DNA of 64,000 nt. It comes from Lottia gigantea (Eukaryota > Mollusca > Gastropoda > Lottiidae). Positions 51,062 to 63,885 of this stretch are shown here, piece after piece. Positions within the stretch are counted from its first letter, which is position 1; every line of letters starts with the position of its first letter. A program made the position numbers and the translations under genes. The DNA is taken from contig NW_008708227.1 of assembly GCF_000327385.1 (NCBI RefSeq), positions 22,399 to 86,398 on the forward strand. The letters run 5' to 3'. The notes under the pieces were generated by a model that was given only the letters and a program-made list of their open reading frames with translations, was not told the origin of the DNA and did not search any database.

Positions 51062-54000
51062 TTAAGATATAGATTGATCCGCATCTGATACTAATTGCCC
51101 TGAATTTTCCTGATTTTCAGAAGTTCTAACGTCATTTGTTTCGTCCGGTGGTTCACTGTTCACAAGAGCACCAACAGTGTCAGTTTGTACCAGGACGTCA
51201 GTTTGTGTTGTTTGATTAGTCTGTGTTTCCCTGCTTGATTGTCTGTAATACACAGAGTAAAAAACTTTGATATCGTTCGTTATTTTAAAAGTGTCAGTAT
51301 TTCTCATGACCTCGTCATAGGTTGGTAGATCAATCATATAAATAGCACCAGATTCTCCGTATTCTTCTGGTCGACTACGATAAGGCCAGGGTCTCGCTGA
51401 AAAATAAAATTCGTATACACTGTACCAATCACGTTTAAATTCTGACATCATATAACTGGAGTATATTTTTTTAAATTTGATCTTCTGTTGCAGCTTTGTC
51501 AGTCTTAAAGGGATTGTAAAGAGGTTTTCTTAACTTGTATTGTAGCAGCGACACCCTTAGAATCAATTTGCACTATTCCAANNNNNNNNNNNNNNNNNNN
51601 NNNNNNNNNNNNNNNNNNNNNNNNNNNNNNNNNNNNNNNNNNNNNNNNNNNNNNNNNNNNNNNNNNNNNNNNNNNNNNNNNNNNNNNNNNNNNNNNNNNN
51701 NNNNNNNNNNNNNNNNNNNNNNNNNNNNNNNNNNNNNNNNNNNNNNNNNNNNNNNNNNNNNNNNNNNNNNNNNNNNNNNNNNNNNNNNNNNNNNNNNNNN
51801 NNNNNNNNNNNNNNNNNNNNNNNNNNNNNNNNNNNNNNNNNNNNNNNNNNNNNNNNNNNNNNNNNNNNNNNNNNNNNNNNNNNNNNNNNNNNNNNNNNNN
51901 NCCCCACCCCCTACTTGCAGAGTCATGGGTTCTTTAGCACTGTGTGTTATAATTTTACCAAGTTTTCAAAACTTCTCAACATGTTGAAGCTACCATTAAC
52001 CGAATTTGCCATTGGAATAAGGTCGTGTCAAATGAAAAAAAACAAAGAATATTTACCGACTGAAGTGTCATCATCTGTGTTTGGTTTCTTTCTGCAACGA
52101 TTCAATACTCGTTTACAGAATTTACCAAAACCCAGTTTTTTACATGTGATGTAGAAATAAATGCCAAAAGGTACAACAGACAGTACAACAGCAGCACCAA
52201 TATATACTACCATTAACACCTGGGTTCCAAGATTCCTGCAAAAAGAAGGCATACATCATATTATAGGCATGATGGTGAGTCCATGTCCTATTCAATCACC
52301 AGGTGAAAACGGTTGCTTTTTACATTTAAACCACCTTCAAATTTTTTCAATTTGAAGAAAAGAAAATCTATCCTGATTCGTCAAACTCATACACATATTA
52401 GAATTCTATTGATCTATTGAAAGTGCTTAATGCACTTTCTACAAACTTAACATTAACACAAATATAGAATCTAATAGAAAATAGATTATTATTTCGTATC
52501 TCTCTTTTTTTCTGACATAATTTATCGTTTTCATTGCAATCTAACAAGGACACATTCGTATTTGAACTGAACAAAGTGTGTCATGTGAGACCCGTTTCTT
52601 GATAGCATATTACTCTACTATAGGATCTATTTTCCAAAAATCCGACGTCGTTGTTATGGGTCTTATTACACGCTTTGATTGGTTACAAATAACCTCATTT
52701 GAACGGGACTACTGTAGAAAGCTTGTTAGATTACAATGGGGACGAAATGTATCAGAAAGGAAAAAGAGAACAAGATTGTAATCTAATCTTGACTAGATTG
52801 CAGACAACCATTTACATTAACTTACATGTTGTCATCGGATCCCATGTCATCATCCGTGTCTAATCTAACTGGTATGATAGATGTAGTAAACAATGTCGAT
52901 GAATTAGTCATATCTGAAATGAAATTATAAATAGCTTGTCAGACAAGGTTGCATACGCCCACGAGAAATGACAAAAAAGAGATTTTGAATTTGACTGAAT
53001 TTATCGTGTTTCACTAAAACAGAAACAACATGCGAAGCAGTTTGTTAGCCTGGAACATAATAATGTTTTATCATATTCAATGACCCAAAAATATGACCCT
53101 CAAATATGTCGCACATATTGATCAGACTATCCATATACCTCGAAAGTTCATATTTTAATGTGGATCAAATAAAAGCTGGTTCCTTTTTTATTACAGAGAC
53201 ATGTGAGATATTCGGAGAGTGGATACGACAATTCATTTTGCTGATTAGAAAGAAAGGAACAACATTTTTTCAGGGATATGAACTAAAGGTCATGATGATC
53301 TTGTCTTCCATTTTTCCTTTCCAGGATTATCCGTACCCATTTACAGTTGGGCCGCCGGGGTGGAGAAGAATGATGAGGAAAAAATATCATTGGACTTTCA
53401 TACAACCCACGACCACCATTTAGTCGACGTAATCAAGTAAATGACGTTATGTAGATATTCTAACACTCTAACCGATTGGGCTTCAGTCCGTCTTGTCGAA
53501 ATTCATTCAGATCATTTACGGAGATTTATGTTAAAGATGTTGTCTATGTCAATGAACTAATCAGAAATGGAAACCACAGCACAAACTTAATTGAATTCTA
53601 AGTAAAGAAAAGTGGCAAAAATATAAGCTCAAAAGAGTGTAAACTGATATCCCGGAAAATACAAACGTATTGGGTTTAATTGAAAAAGAACGTTCTAGCT
53701 CTACCGATAACAAAAAGTCAACTACGCCTAAATGGTTTCAACCATTAACAATGATACGTGCCTGTACACCTGTATATCAGCATGATTACAAAGCACATCG
53801 GTATAGCCTTATACACAATATATTGTTAAAGATAGGTGCAATACTTATGTATCTAGTATAGGTTCAAATTGAAACATAACTATTTGGCCGCCCGATATAG
53901 AGACCTACATATTTACTTTTTCTATATGACCAGACGAGGACTTTATTCTCATCACCACAAATGATATTGACTTCAACTGAATTAGCACTTGATAAAGGTC

Positions 54001-55305
54001 GCTTTAAAATATACTTAACAGTCAGTAACATGTATTGAGGAACACGTCTTACGTAATTACAAGGGTAAATACCAACCCGTTTCAGATTGAACCGGAATAA
54101 ACCGTCTCAAACCAGTAACCCTCTTCCGTTGTATAGTAATTAAAGGGCTGAATGGACTAATGTCACCTGATGAATGAAGGCTCACGTGAACTTTCAATAT
54201 AATATATAATATATCGTTTTCTTGATACTTCATAATAAAAAGATTTTGATGAAACTTGATAAGCATTATAGCCTTCTACCTCGTATAAAAATTACATTTG
54301 AGATGTTTTAGAATATACATGCATCCACTGTATCTGTTTTAAAATATATTACAACGTTTTGAATGAAAACTCTTATTATAATCCAGCACGCCGACATTCA
54401 GATGAATGGCTTGATTATTAATTCAAGGGCAATAACTAAGAAACCGTTCATAGAAATAGTTTCCTCTTCGAACTCGTCTTAATTTTAAAAGTCAATGGTC
54501 AGAAGCCGACAGCTTGATATTATACTCGGTTTAGTCAAAGATTAATAACTCTTGCAAAATTATCAGACAATCTACCCTCTTTATCGGATTATCAACCTAT
54601 CTTATGAACGTTTTTATTACTAAGTCAAGTACAATTTCATCATAGTCAATATAGTCACCTTAACCTTGCCATTATATTATTATATAATACTAATTCAAAC
54701 GTCACACCACTACATCAATGAAAACAACAGGACTTATTTGACTTTAAAAAAAAACATAAAAAAACGACCAAAGTGACGTGAACAACAAGAGCGGTACTCT
54801 CAAAATGTCAAGGTATTACGAACTTGGTATTTATACATCGACTGCATTAGTCACCGTTCTTGTACCTGAAAGTTTGTAAATGAAACGAATTGATTGGATT
54901 GTACGCTGGCGAATACCCCCAATCAAAGACCTCTACAGAAAGTCTGTAAACATAAAGCCATAATATTCACAGAGAGCCCTGATTGGTTTCATTCACATTC
55001 ACAATCCAGTCAAATCACAGCATTCCGTGATACAAGAATAGTTGCTATTGCAGTCAAGGAACTTGAACTTGATAATAGTTTGTCATTGTGTAGTGTCAAG
55101 AGCAGTTGACTGAGCTCATAAGGTCACAAAGTTTAACAAAATTCTGTTAACAAAGAAAACCATATGACGAATTATGTCTATTCAAGAGAACATTAGTAAA
55201 GATTATTCATTTAAATTATGTTTATAATGACGACTTACCTTCTGAGAAGCTAGGGATTGGCATCAGTACAGCATATATAAAGCATGTAAATACTTTCAGC
55301 AACAT
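51062..55305 (-). CDS. Type I membrane protein, 222 residues, four exons, family not recognised
   Basis: Coding exons in order are 55239-55305, 52826-52913, 52057-52235 and 51062-51396, all GT-AG with phases 1, 2 and 1. The sum is 669 bases. A signal peptide (MLLKVFTCFIYAVLMP) is followed by a short acidic ectodomain with one glycosylation sequon (Asn26-Ser-Ser). One membrane segment lies at about 57-82. The 140-residue cytoplasmic tail starts with a basic, cysteine-containing stretch. It then has LPTYDEV at 135-141, like the PPxY/LPxY motifs bound by WW domains. Further on are ETQT, TTQT and VQTD at 168-184, resembling LC8 dynein light-chain sites. The end is acidic. I do not recognise the family. 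The last intron contains the assembly gap, so a missing in-phase exon is possible. Confidence 0.75.
51582..51901. other. Assembly gap, 320 undetermined bases
   Basis: This run of N lies within the last intron of the 222-residue gene. The bases just right of it (CCCCACCCCC) hint at low-complexity sequence that stopped assembly. Confidence 1.
52914..55238. other. Intron 1 of the 222-residue gene
   Basis: This is a 2.3-kb intron between the signal-peptide exon and the ectodomain exon. The frame at 53106-53423 has no domain and no codon pattern of interest. An AAGGGCAATAAC word near 54427 matches the head of the dispersed repeat seen at 60161. Confidence 0.45.
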
Positions 55306-55409
55306 AATGGCAGATATACCATTACTGGAACTACATTGTTCATATCAATAACACAATTAATAGATTGCCTGTAATGATTCATCAATAAAATAAAATAGAG
55401 TATGCTAGT

Positions 55410-55760
55410 TCTTGATTGTAAATAATAGTTCAAGATTGTAAATAATAGTTCAAGCTTGTAAATAATAGTTCAAGATTCTATAAAATAGTTCTTGACTGAA
55501 AATGCATTGAAATAATTATGAAATATAGTTGTGGATTGAATACAACACAATTCAGGACAGTGTAAAATAATTGCTGAGCATTGTAAAAACCAGTTTCGGA
55601 TTGTATACAGGTTGCCCAGAATTGTTTAAAAATCGTCCATGATTGTATGAAATAGTTTCTGATTGTATGAAATAGTTTTGGATAGTATAAAAGTTGTCCA
55701 GGTTTATATAAGGATTGTATGAGATAGTTTGAAGAAGTATCTTATGAAATGGTTTCGGAT
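55410..55760. repeat. Degenerate tandem repeat upstream of the 222-residue gene
   Basis: Four near copies of GATTGTAAATAATAGTTCAA (20 bases) occur at about 55410-55490. They are followed by looser copies of GATTGTATGAAATAGTTT with variable spacing to about 55760. Confidence 0.65.
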
Positions 55761-58688
55761 TATATAAAATTATGAAAGAGTATTAAGGTCATTTAAATTT
55801 TTTCTCTCGAAAATTCGAAAAAAGAACATTACAACTCGAAAATACATTTATTTTTCCCACAGGATGCAAATAGAATAGAACTATCTCGAACAGATCAAGC
55901 TTGCATTTATGATGTACTTCAAAATGACTACTTTTTGTGGTTAGAAAAGACTTACTTGGCCTGTTAAACCAATAGCATGTACACAGTTGTCACCTGTATC
56001 TTTTAAGGTATTTATTTGGTCTAAAATGACCAGACCAGCTAACCATGTCATACGTGACATAAACAAAAACATATGACCAGGTGTGATGTATTGAAAAAAT
56101 ATGAAATTTACTTACTGTTTGATGATAACAGGTAGTTTTAAAACCTCACATATCCCTTGATATATTTATATGCAAATTTAATAGTAAATCTAGTTTATAC
56201 CAGGTAACTAGTTTGTTTCTTATAAATCCACATAAAATAGGCTGAACAGTCCACTTTGACCTAAATATGAACCCGTTTTAAAGGATTTTAGGGTAAAATG
56301 TCACTTAAGAGTTCAAAATATCGACCCTATAATGTCACAGCGGGCTTTAGTAGAGAAGTAAGAAAGCTAATTGAAGCGTGCACTATCTCTGTTATAAAAT
56401 GACGTTGGGTGATGTTACTGTTAGGTTTCAGTTAAAGGTATGTAGGGGTCAGGCTAAGTAAACAAGGAACTTGTAGTAAATAACATTTTTGAAATGATAT
56501 TACACAGGTAATAATGAGGTTAGTTGACTAAACGTGTTGAAACTTCCTTTAATACTATTTATAGGGATCTCAATACATATACCAGGATTGATCTCGCAAC
56601 CATGGGCAGCCTCCAAGTTTCAAAGTGAACTCAAATCACCTAGCAGACGACAGTCCAATACACACTGAGTAAACAAGATCACCTTATAGAATGTCCCCTT
56701 AAACCTTAAATAGGTTGATGCCATCCCGAATCCGACTTGCAAATATGATTTATAAATCTGAAAATGTCTTGTTAATGAATCACATAGTTGCTTTTGATAT
56801 GATATCGATATGAAGGGAAATAACAAGATTACCGTTCATTCAAACACTTTCAATGTAAAGGTTTTAATAGTTCTGCATGTCCATACCAAGTTTCGTCAAA
56901 ATCATGAAAACTGTAACTTCTATAGTGCTCACGAGACATGTCGGTGGATGGACATGCACATGGTTGACGGTAACATCCTCCTTATTTCCAAACAGTTGCT
57001 GACTTGGCACGCAATTTCTTTTGATCCCACTAACGATAAAATATTGGTGAACGACTGTCATCGATTGACTACCAAAGTTTCAAGTAAATCGTCGGTTGAG
57101 TGAACTGCTCTCACGTGGCATTTGAATCTTCGAATGACTAATCAAGTGTTTTGCTGGGGTTTAAACGGTCAATAATCCGACTAGCCTCGATGGTAAATTT
57201 TAGTAACTGGTAATAAGAAAAAGCCATCATATTTGGAATATATATATATATTAATTACATATATTACAATACCATATTTAGAGTATTTATCATAAATTTA
57301 CATTAATTTACAGTAAGGTATATGATATCTTATATAATACCCTATATTTCATAATAATTTAACAATTTATATATAGGCTAGGTTTACATGTTAGTTCAAT
57401 TCAAATCGCTGCATTTTGTGATACAAGGCAAGTGCCTAATGATGTTAAGGATTTAAAACATTTCATAATATCTTGACATTGAGAAGATGGTATTTTACTC
57501 ACGATTATCAATTATCAACTTAACTTTCATGGTTAACTTTGCATTTTCATTATACAATCAAGAATAGCACAGAAGATGCCAACTGTCCATGATCACTAGG
57601 ATGAGTCATGGACTACAGTCTAATATTCATAATAGCCCATCATAACTTTGCCCACTTGTTTAATATGCAAATATATGTTCATTTATGCATAATTTTTAAA
57701 TATATATTTATACTGACCAAAGAAATATTATGTTATCAGATCAATTAAGTTAAATGCTAACTCGGTTCAGAGGTCATGCATATAATATATAAAATTATTG
57801 AATATTATTATCTTTTTTATATGATATCCTGCACTTTATATCATAAGCTTGATATCATTCACAATATAACTTTAATATGCCTTCACACCAGTTGCCAAAA
57901 TGGTTGTGAATAATGAAAAGCGGCTCCAAGTTCCAAACGCAACTCACAACTCATATGCATACAAAATTATGACTGCTATTCTTATTCGCAACCATAAGCA
58001 ACTGGTGATCTCTATGAAGTGAGGGCCCCTTTAACAGCACAAGTTTTGAGCACAAAAAGATCAAGAGCACTAACGTATATGTAAAACGTTTAAAAGAATT
58101 ATCTTTCATGATTTTCTTAACACTTCCAAAATAATAAATCCTACTTTGATTTCAATATGAGTCAACACAGGCCATTTTTTAATATAACTAAATCAGTACC
58201 ACTTTGTGTGGAAATAATTTCAAAGCCTTCTACATGCATATCAGACTATAGGTAACAATGAGTAGTTCTGACCTCTAAAAATTCAAGGAACAAGTAAATA
58301 TATTCTTTATAATAACATTTGGTATCAATTCTCAGTTGGCACAAATATTTTTATCACATACAAGAGCTGTAAAATAGGAAATTTGGTTGATTCTCTTTAC
58401 TATAGCTGTAATTCTGGTGTTTTTATACATTTAATACTCATATATTGTTAATTTTTCTGAACAAAAATATGATAATAGTACTGAACAAGATGCACCAGGA
58501 GTATAAGCTTTATATTTTTTTTTTGCCATATTTTCCAGGCCTGGGACTACAAACACCTGAATTCCCTCAACAGCTATCAAAATCTGAGCGACATTCCAGA
58601 TCTATTTTTTACTTCATACTTTGCATTGACTACTAAAAACATCACATTCCCATACATAATACACTATACAAATATTGCCATGTTAATA
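55761..58688. other. Intergenic between the 222-residue gene and TBC1D22
   Basis: AT-rich sequence with one dispersed repeat copy at 56810-57000. The right end should hold the 3' untranslated region of TBC1D22. Short frames are unsupported. Confidence 0.4.
56810..57000. repeat. Dispersed repeat copy related to 60040-60508
   Basis: It shares an ordered set of words with the 60-kb copies: AAGGGAAATAAC at 56814, CCAAGTTTCGTCAAAATC near 56887, and GGATGGACATG with GACGGTAACAT near 56946-56975. The family is not known to me. Short non-coding interspersed repeats with this core are common in mollusc genomes. Confidence 0.6.
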
Positions 58689-61573
58689 TCAAGACTTCTG
58701 ATTTAAATGCTTTGGAGCATCTGCAAACATATATTTTAGTTTAAAAGCTTCTGCTAAAAGTTCACTTATATCTTTATCTTTCCAATGATGTGTTGGTAAA
58801 TTTTGTAAAAACATTAAAATTCCCTGAAAAAGAAGAAAAGATAAATGTTTTTCTTCACACTTAAATATCACTATCAAAAAAGTCATAATTTATGAAACAT
58901 CACATGAATGTTGACAAAAAAAAAATCAACATGTGAAATATTAATAAAATAACATGTGAAATGTTGATGAAATATCACTTGAAACATCATATGAATGTGG
59001 ACAAAAAACATGAGAAATATTAACAAAATATCATGTGAAATATTGGCAAAATATCATGTGAAATATTGACAAAATATCATGTGAATTATTGACAAAATAT
59101 CATGTGAAATATTGACAAAATATCATGTGAATTATTGACTAAATATCATGTGAAATATTGACAAAATATCATGTGAATTATTGTCCAAATATCATGGGAA
59201 ATATTGACAAAATATCATGTGAAACATCACATGAATGTGGACAATAAAAACATGAAAAATATTGACGAAACATCACTCAAATCCAAGTGTAGACAAAATA
59301 TCACAAAATGTAGACAACCAACCTGAAAGTCCTTTTCTCTTTGTATATCTTTAGAAAAATAATCAACAAATGATGCACAAACATATAAATGAAAATCTGC
59401 AAAACCATTTACTTCTGACTGAAAAATTGGAATAACTCAATATAACCAAGAAAATATTAAAGGACAAACATTATTTCATATTCACTTTGTATTTCCCAAT
59501 CTTAAATTGGACATCATCTGTTAAATTACATTGGTGGGAAGTTCAGGAGAAACAGTATCTTTGAACTATCAACAAAGATATCAAGTTTTATCAAAATCCA
59601 TGGACTGACAGACACGGGTGCTTACAATACATTTACATATAAAAAGGCATGTGTTTATCTAATATCTAAGTTAAAGACTGCAATATGTCAAAAATTGTCC
59701 TTTTGATATTTGCTTATGTTTGATGATCTGATGGTAAAGATTACTTTGATGATATGCCCAATATGGAAACTTTTATAAAATATTATACATACAAGATAGG
59801 TATCCCAGAGTCTTATTGTGCACCTTAATGGTATCTCCCTCATTAATAAATTATTCATCCAGCGAAATGAAAACTGAAGATATTCTACACAATGGTTTTC
59901 TAAATGTGTATTTAAAGGAGCTGAAAACATATGAATATACAATTACTAATAAATAAAAAAATAACTTAAATCTCATAGCCATTTTTAATATTTAATGGCA
60001 AAGAGTAAAGAAAGCTTGCCAGGAAAGGTAATATACGACCAAGGGCAGCTTTGATTTTGGGCTTATCCTCGGTTGATAACAAACACTCATGCCAAGTTTC
60101 GTCAAAATCCATCAAGAATTGTGCCTTCTACAGCTGAAAATTGAACACGTTTTCAAGAACAAGGGCAATAACTTATACTAAACATTTTTCGATTCTTCAG
60201 ATTTTCAATAGGGTTCATCCTTGGGTGATTACAAACACTCATGCCAAGTTTCGTTAAAATCCATCAAGAATTGTCCCTTCCAATGTGTTTACCAGCTAAA
60301 AATTGAACGTGTTTTCAAGAACAAGGGCAATAACTTATACTAAATTTTTCGATTCTTCAGATTTTCAATACGGTTCATCCTTGGTTGATTACAAACATTT
60401 TGTCAAAATCCGTCAAGAATTGTGTCTTGTAGAGTGTTTACGAGCAATTGTGGACGGATGGACGGACATGGGTGACGGCAATATACGCCCCCCATTTCAT
60501 GTAGGCATATAAAAAGTCAAAGAAATGTTACCCACAATCCTGAAGCAACATTAAAGGGGAAGAGATCACATAATATAACGGAATACAATTTTATGGTATA
60601 CTATAGCTTAGTTTTATTGTACACAACATTTTAACAAATCATTTCACTTGATGATAATTAAAACTTTGTATACAAAGTAGTATACCATAAAAATATGTTC
60701 TGTTATATAAATATAAACCATATTATAAAGAATGAAGCATACATATTATGGTTATTCAAACGATTCAAAACTGACAGTCTTGGTGTTTGTGTATCATTTT
60801 TATAAGCTCTAGTTCCCTATATTCTAAAACTGCAATACACGTAAGAGGAACAGTGGACCTACCATCAATTCGTTTGATAAGTTCATGTAAGGCATTTACT
60901 TTCATCTGGATACCAGGTTGAGCAAAAGTATAGTTATCCTGTATACCATCCAGTAATTTAGAGGTACACCAGAAACTATCAGCTTCTATAATATCTAATA
61001 TAGACTTTGGTAATTCTCTTAAATCACAGTTTTCTAGTTCAATATCTATAAAATAGATAAAAACGCCGGAATTTGAAATGAAGTTTAAAGTCCTTGTTAG
61101 AAATGCATAGGCAGAGAATAAAGGCTGCAACTAAAATTTTACAGAGTTCTACAAATTGGAGAAATTGGCCTTCTTTTCTTTAAAAGTGAAACAAATGGGG
61201 TCACAAATAATGTGTGAAAGGCTAGCAACAAATCAAAGGGCTAATCTAATATTTCTTTTCTTTCTAATAGACTTCACATAGTATGGTATTTTAACATTAG
61301 ATTTTCAACATGTGCATTCTCTTAGAGGAATTATTTGACAGACGACAGGACATTTTTCTGCCTATTCCAGCAATTGTTTTTATAAAACTCTCAATGTAGA
61401 AAATGAATTTCAATTTTGGATAATTCTTGCTAGTTTGAAAGTTGATACATACCATTATCTATAAATTCAGAAAGAAAGACAACAAAAAACGGTGTAACTA
61501 AATCATTAATACCCTGAACATAACCACTGGCAGGATGTCTTATAGCCCAAATATATAATATTCTTTCAAATAT
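58689..61573 (-). CDS. TBC1D22: TBC1D22 Rab GTPase-activating protein, last five exons (5' partial, continues past the window)
   Basis: Coding exons in order are 61453-61573, 60863-61045, 59793-59920, 59323-59418 and 58689-58823. They have GT-AG borders, matched phases, and 663 bases for 220 residues plus stop. The protein matches the C-terminal part of TBC1D22A/B: IRHPASGYVQGINDL with the catalytic glutamine finger, EADSFWC, LLDGIQDNYTFAQPGIQ, FRWMNNLLMREIPLRCT, RLWDTYL, DFHLYVCASF, then FLQNLPTHHW and LLAEAFKLKYMFADAP. TBC proteins stimulate GTP hydrolysis on Rab GTPases; the family's TBC1D22 members act at the Golgi. The exon with the arginine finger (IxxDxxR) is not in the window and should lie beyond the 31-bp array. 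The call to TBC1D22 rather than another TBC protein is secure from the extended match. Confidence 0.96.
58895..59290. repeat. 23-bp minisatellite in a TBC1D22 intron
   Basis: The unit reads AAATATTGACAAAATATCAT followed by GTG, about ten to fifteen copies with looser copies at both edges. It lies between the last two TBC1D22 exons. Confidence 0.9.
60040..60508. repeat. Dispersed repeat with internal tandem copies
   Basis: Three partial copies begin at about 60041, 60161 and 60322 with AAGGGCA. Each continues to a TTTCGTCAAAATCC or similar core (reduced in the third). The right end carries GGACGGATGGACGGACATG and GACGGCAATA. It sits in a TBC1D22 intron. The frame at 60303-60512 is part of this repeat, not a gene. 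Confidence 0.65.
60573..60708. mobile_element. Small inverted-repeat element (MITE), about 136 bp
   Basis: The left arm 60573-60603 and right arm 60678-60708 are reverse complements over 31 bases with about five mismatches, ending in GGTATACTA on the inner side. The outer ends read ATATAACGG and, reversed, ATATAACAG, which is compatible with a TA target site of the Tc1/mariner group. No coding sequence lies inside. Confidence 0.7.
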
Positions 61574-61914
61574 CTATAATAAATTTAATATAAAACATAC
61601 AAATATTATACATATTAGGCAAAAAAAATAACAAGTGTCCTTTTGGTGAAAAATTCACACATATTCTGTCCATACAATTTTATGAAATACATATATCCTT
61701 CTGTTTATGATGTTCATTTTACAAATAAATATAATGTATTTACAACGATTTTCTTCAATTTACCTTTACCTTATATTTTCAACTTCTAAATTCATATCTA
61801 ATAAATGTATTATCTTAAAGTCTTAAGTCTTCTGACATATTTCTTGTGAGTGACAGTTCAGAGTAAAATATTCTTATATGATTCTTTGTCATAGCTATTC
61901 ACAAGATCTGTTAA

Positions 61915-63885
61915 CATCACACTCCACAGTACTGTTATTGTTTAACATCACACTCCACAGTACTGTTATTGTTTAACACCAAACTCTACAGTACTGTTAT
62001 TGTTTAATGTCGGACTCTACAGTACTGTTATTGTTTAATGTCAAACTATACAGTACTGTTATTGTTTAATGTCAAACTATACAGTACTGTTATTGTTTAA
62101 CATCAAACTCCACAGTACTGTTATTGTTTAATGTCAAACTATACAGTACTGTTATTGTTTAATGTCAAACTATACAGTACTGTTATTGTTTAACATCAAA
62201 CTCCACAGTACTGTTATTGTTTAACATCAAACTCCACAGTACTGTTATTGTTTAACATCACACTCCACAGTACTGTTATTGTTTAATGTCGGACTCTACA
62301 ATACTGTTATTGTTTAACATCAAACTCTACAGTACTGTTATTGTTTAACATCAAACTCTACAGTACTGTTATTGTTTAACATCAAACTCTACAGTACTGT
62401 TATTGTTTAACTGTTATTGTTTAACATCAAACTCTACAGTACTGTTATTGTTTAACATCAAACTCCACAGTACTGTTATTGTTTAACATCACACTCCACA
62501 GTACTGTTATTGTTTAATGTCGGACTCTACAGTACTGTTATTGTTTTAACATCAAACTCTACAGTACTGTTATTGTTTAACATCAAACTCTACAGTACTG
62601 TTATTGTTTAACATCAAACTCTACAGTACTGTTATTGTTTAACATCAAACTCTACAGTACTGTTATTGTTTAACATCAAACTCCACAGTACTGTTATTGT
62701 TTAACATCACACTCCACAGTACTGTTATTATTTAATGTCGGACTCTACAGTACTGTTATTGTTTAACATCAAACTCTACAGTACTGTTATTGTTTAACAT
62801 CAAACTCTACAGTACTGTTATTGTTTAACATCAAACTCCACAGTACTGTTATTGTTTAACATCATACTCCGCAGTACTGTTATTGTTTAACATCAAACTC
62901 TACAGTACTGTTTAACATCAAACTCTACAGTACTGTTATTGTTTAAAGTCGGACTCTACAGTACTGTTATTGTTTAACATCAAACTCTACAGTACTGTTA
63001 TTGTTTAACATCAAACTCTACAGTACTGTTATTGTTTAACATCAAACTCCACAGTACTGTTATTGTTTAACATCATACTCCGCAGTACTGTTATTGTTTA
63101 ACATCAAACTCTACAGTACTGTTTAACATCAAACTCTACAGTACTGTTATTGTTTAAAGTCGGACTCTACAGTACTGTTATTGTTTAACATCAAACTCTA
63201 CAGTACTGTTATTGTTTAACATCACACTCCACAGTACTGTTATTGTTTAACATCATACTCCGCAGTACTGTTATTGTTTAACATCACACTCCACAGTACT
63301 GTTATTGTTTAACATCACACTCCACAGTACTGTTATTGTTTAACATCACACTCCACAGTACTGTTTTTGTTTAACATCACACTCCACAGTACTGTTATTG
63401 TTTAACATCAAACTCCACAGTACTGTTATTGTTTAACATCAAACTCCACAGTACTGTTATTGTTTAACATCAAACTCTACAGTACTGTTATTGTTTAACA
63501 TCACACTCCACAGTACTGTTATTGTTTAACATCAAACTCTACAGTACTGTAATTCTTTAACATCAAACTCCACAGTACTGTAATTCTTTAACATCAAACT
63601 CTAATGTCGGACTCTACAGGACTGTTATTGTTTAATGTCAAACTATACAGTACTGTTATTGTTTAATGTCAAACTATACAGTACTGTTATTGTTTAATGT
63701 CAAACTATACAGTACTGTTATTGTTTAAAGTCGGACTCTACAATACTGTTATTGTTTAATGTCAAACTATACAGTACTGTTATTGTTTAACATCACACTC
63801 CACAGTACTGTTATTGTTTAACATCACACTCCACAGTACTGTTATTGTTTAATGTCAAACTATACTATACAGTACTGTATAGAAT
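61915..63885. repeat. 31-bp minisatellite, roughly 60 copies, in a TBC1D22 intron
   Basis: The unit reads CAGTACTGTTATTGTTTAAC followed by ATCAAACTCTA. Variants use AATGTCGGACTCTA, AATGTCAAACTATA, ATCACACTCCA or ATCATACTCCG. A shortened unit lacking the TATTGTT part occurs near 62905 and 63116. A block of about 211 bases is duplicated. The array starts after the TBC1D22 exon at 61573 and ends close to the window edge. Confidence 0.95.

Noticed and set aside
53106-53423. 105-codon plus-strand frame inside an intron
   Set aside because: Low-complexity AT-driven frame without recognisable features.
60303-60512. 69-codon frame
   Set aside because: Lies in the dispersed repeat; its sequence repeats the non-coding copies nearby.
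61915-63885. CRISPR-like array
   Set aside because: Units are head-to-tail without unique spacers, and the host is an animal.
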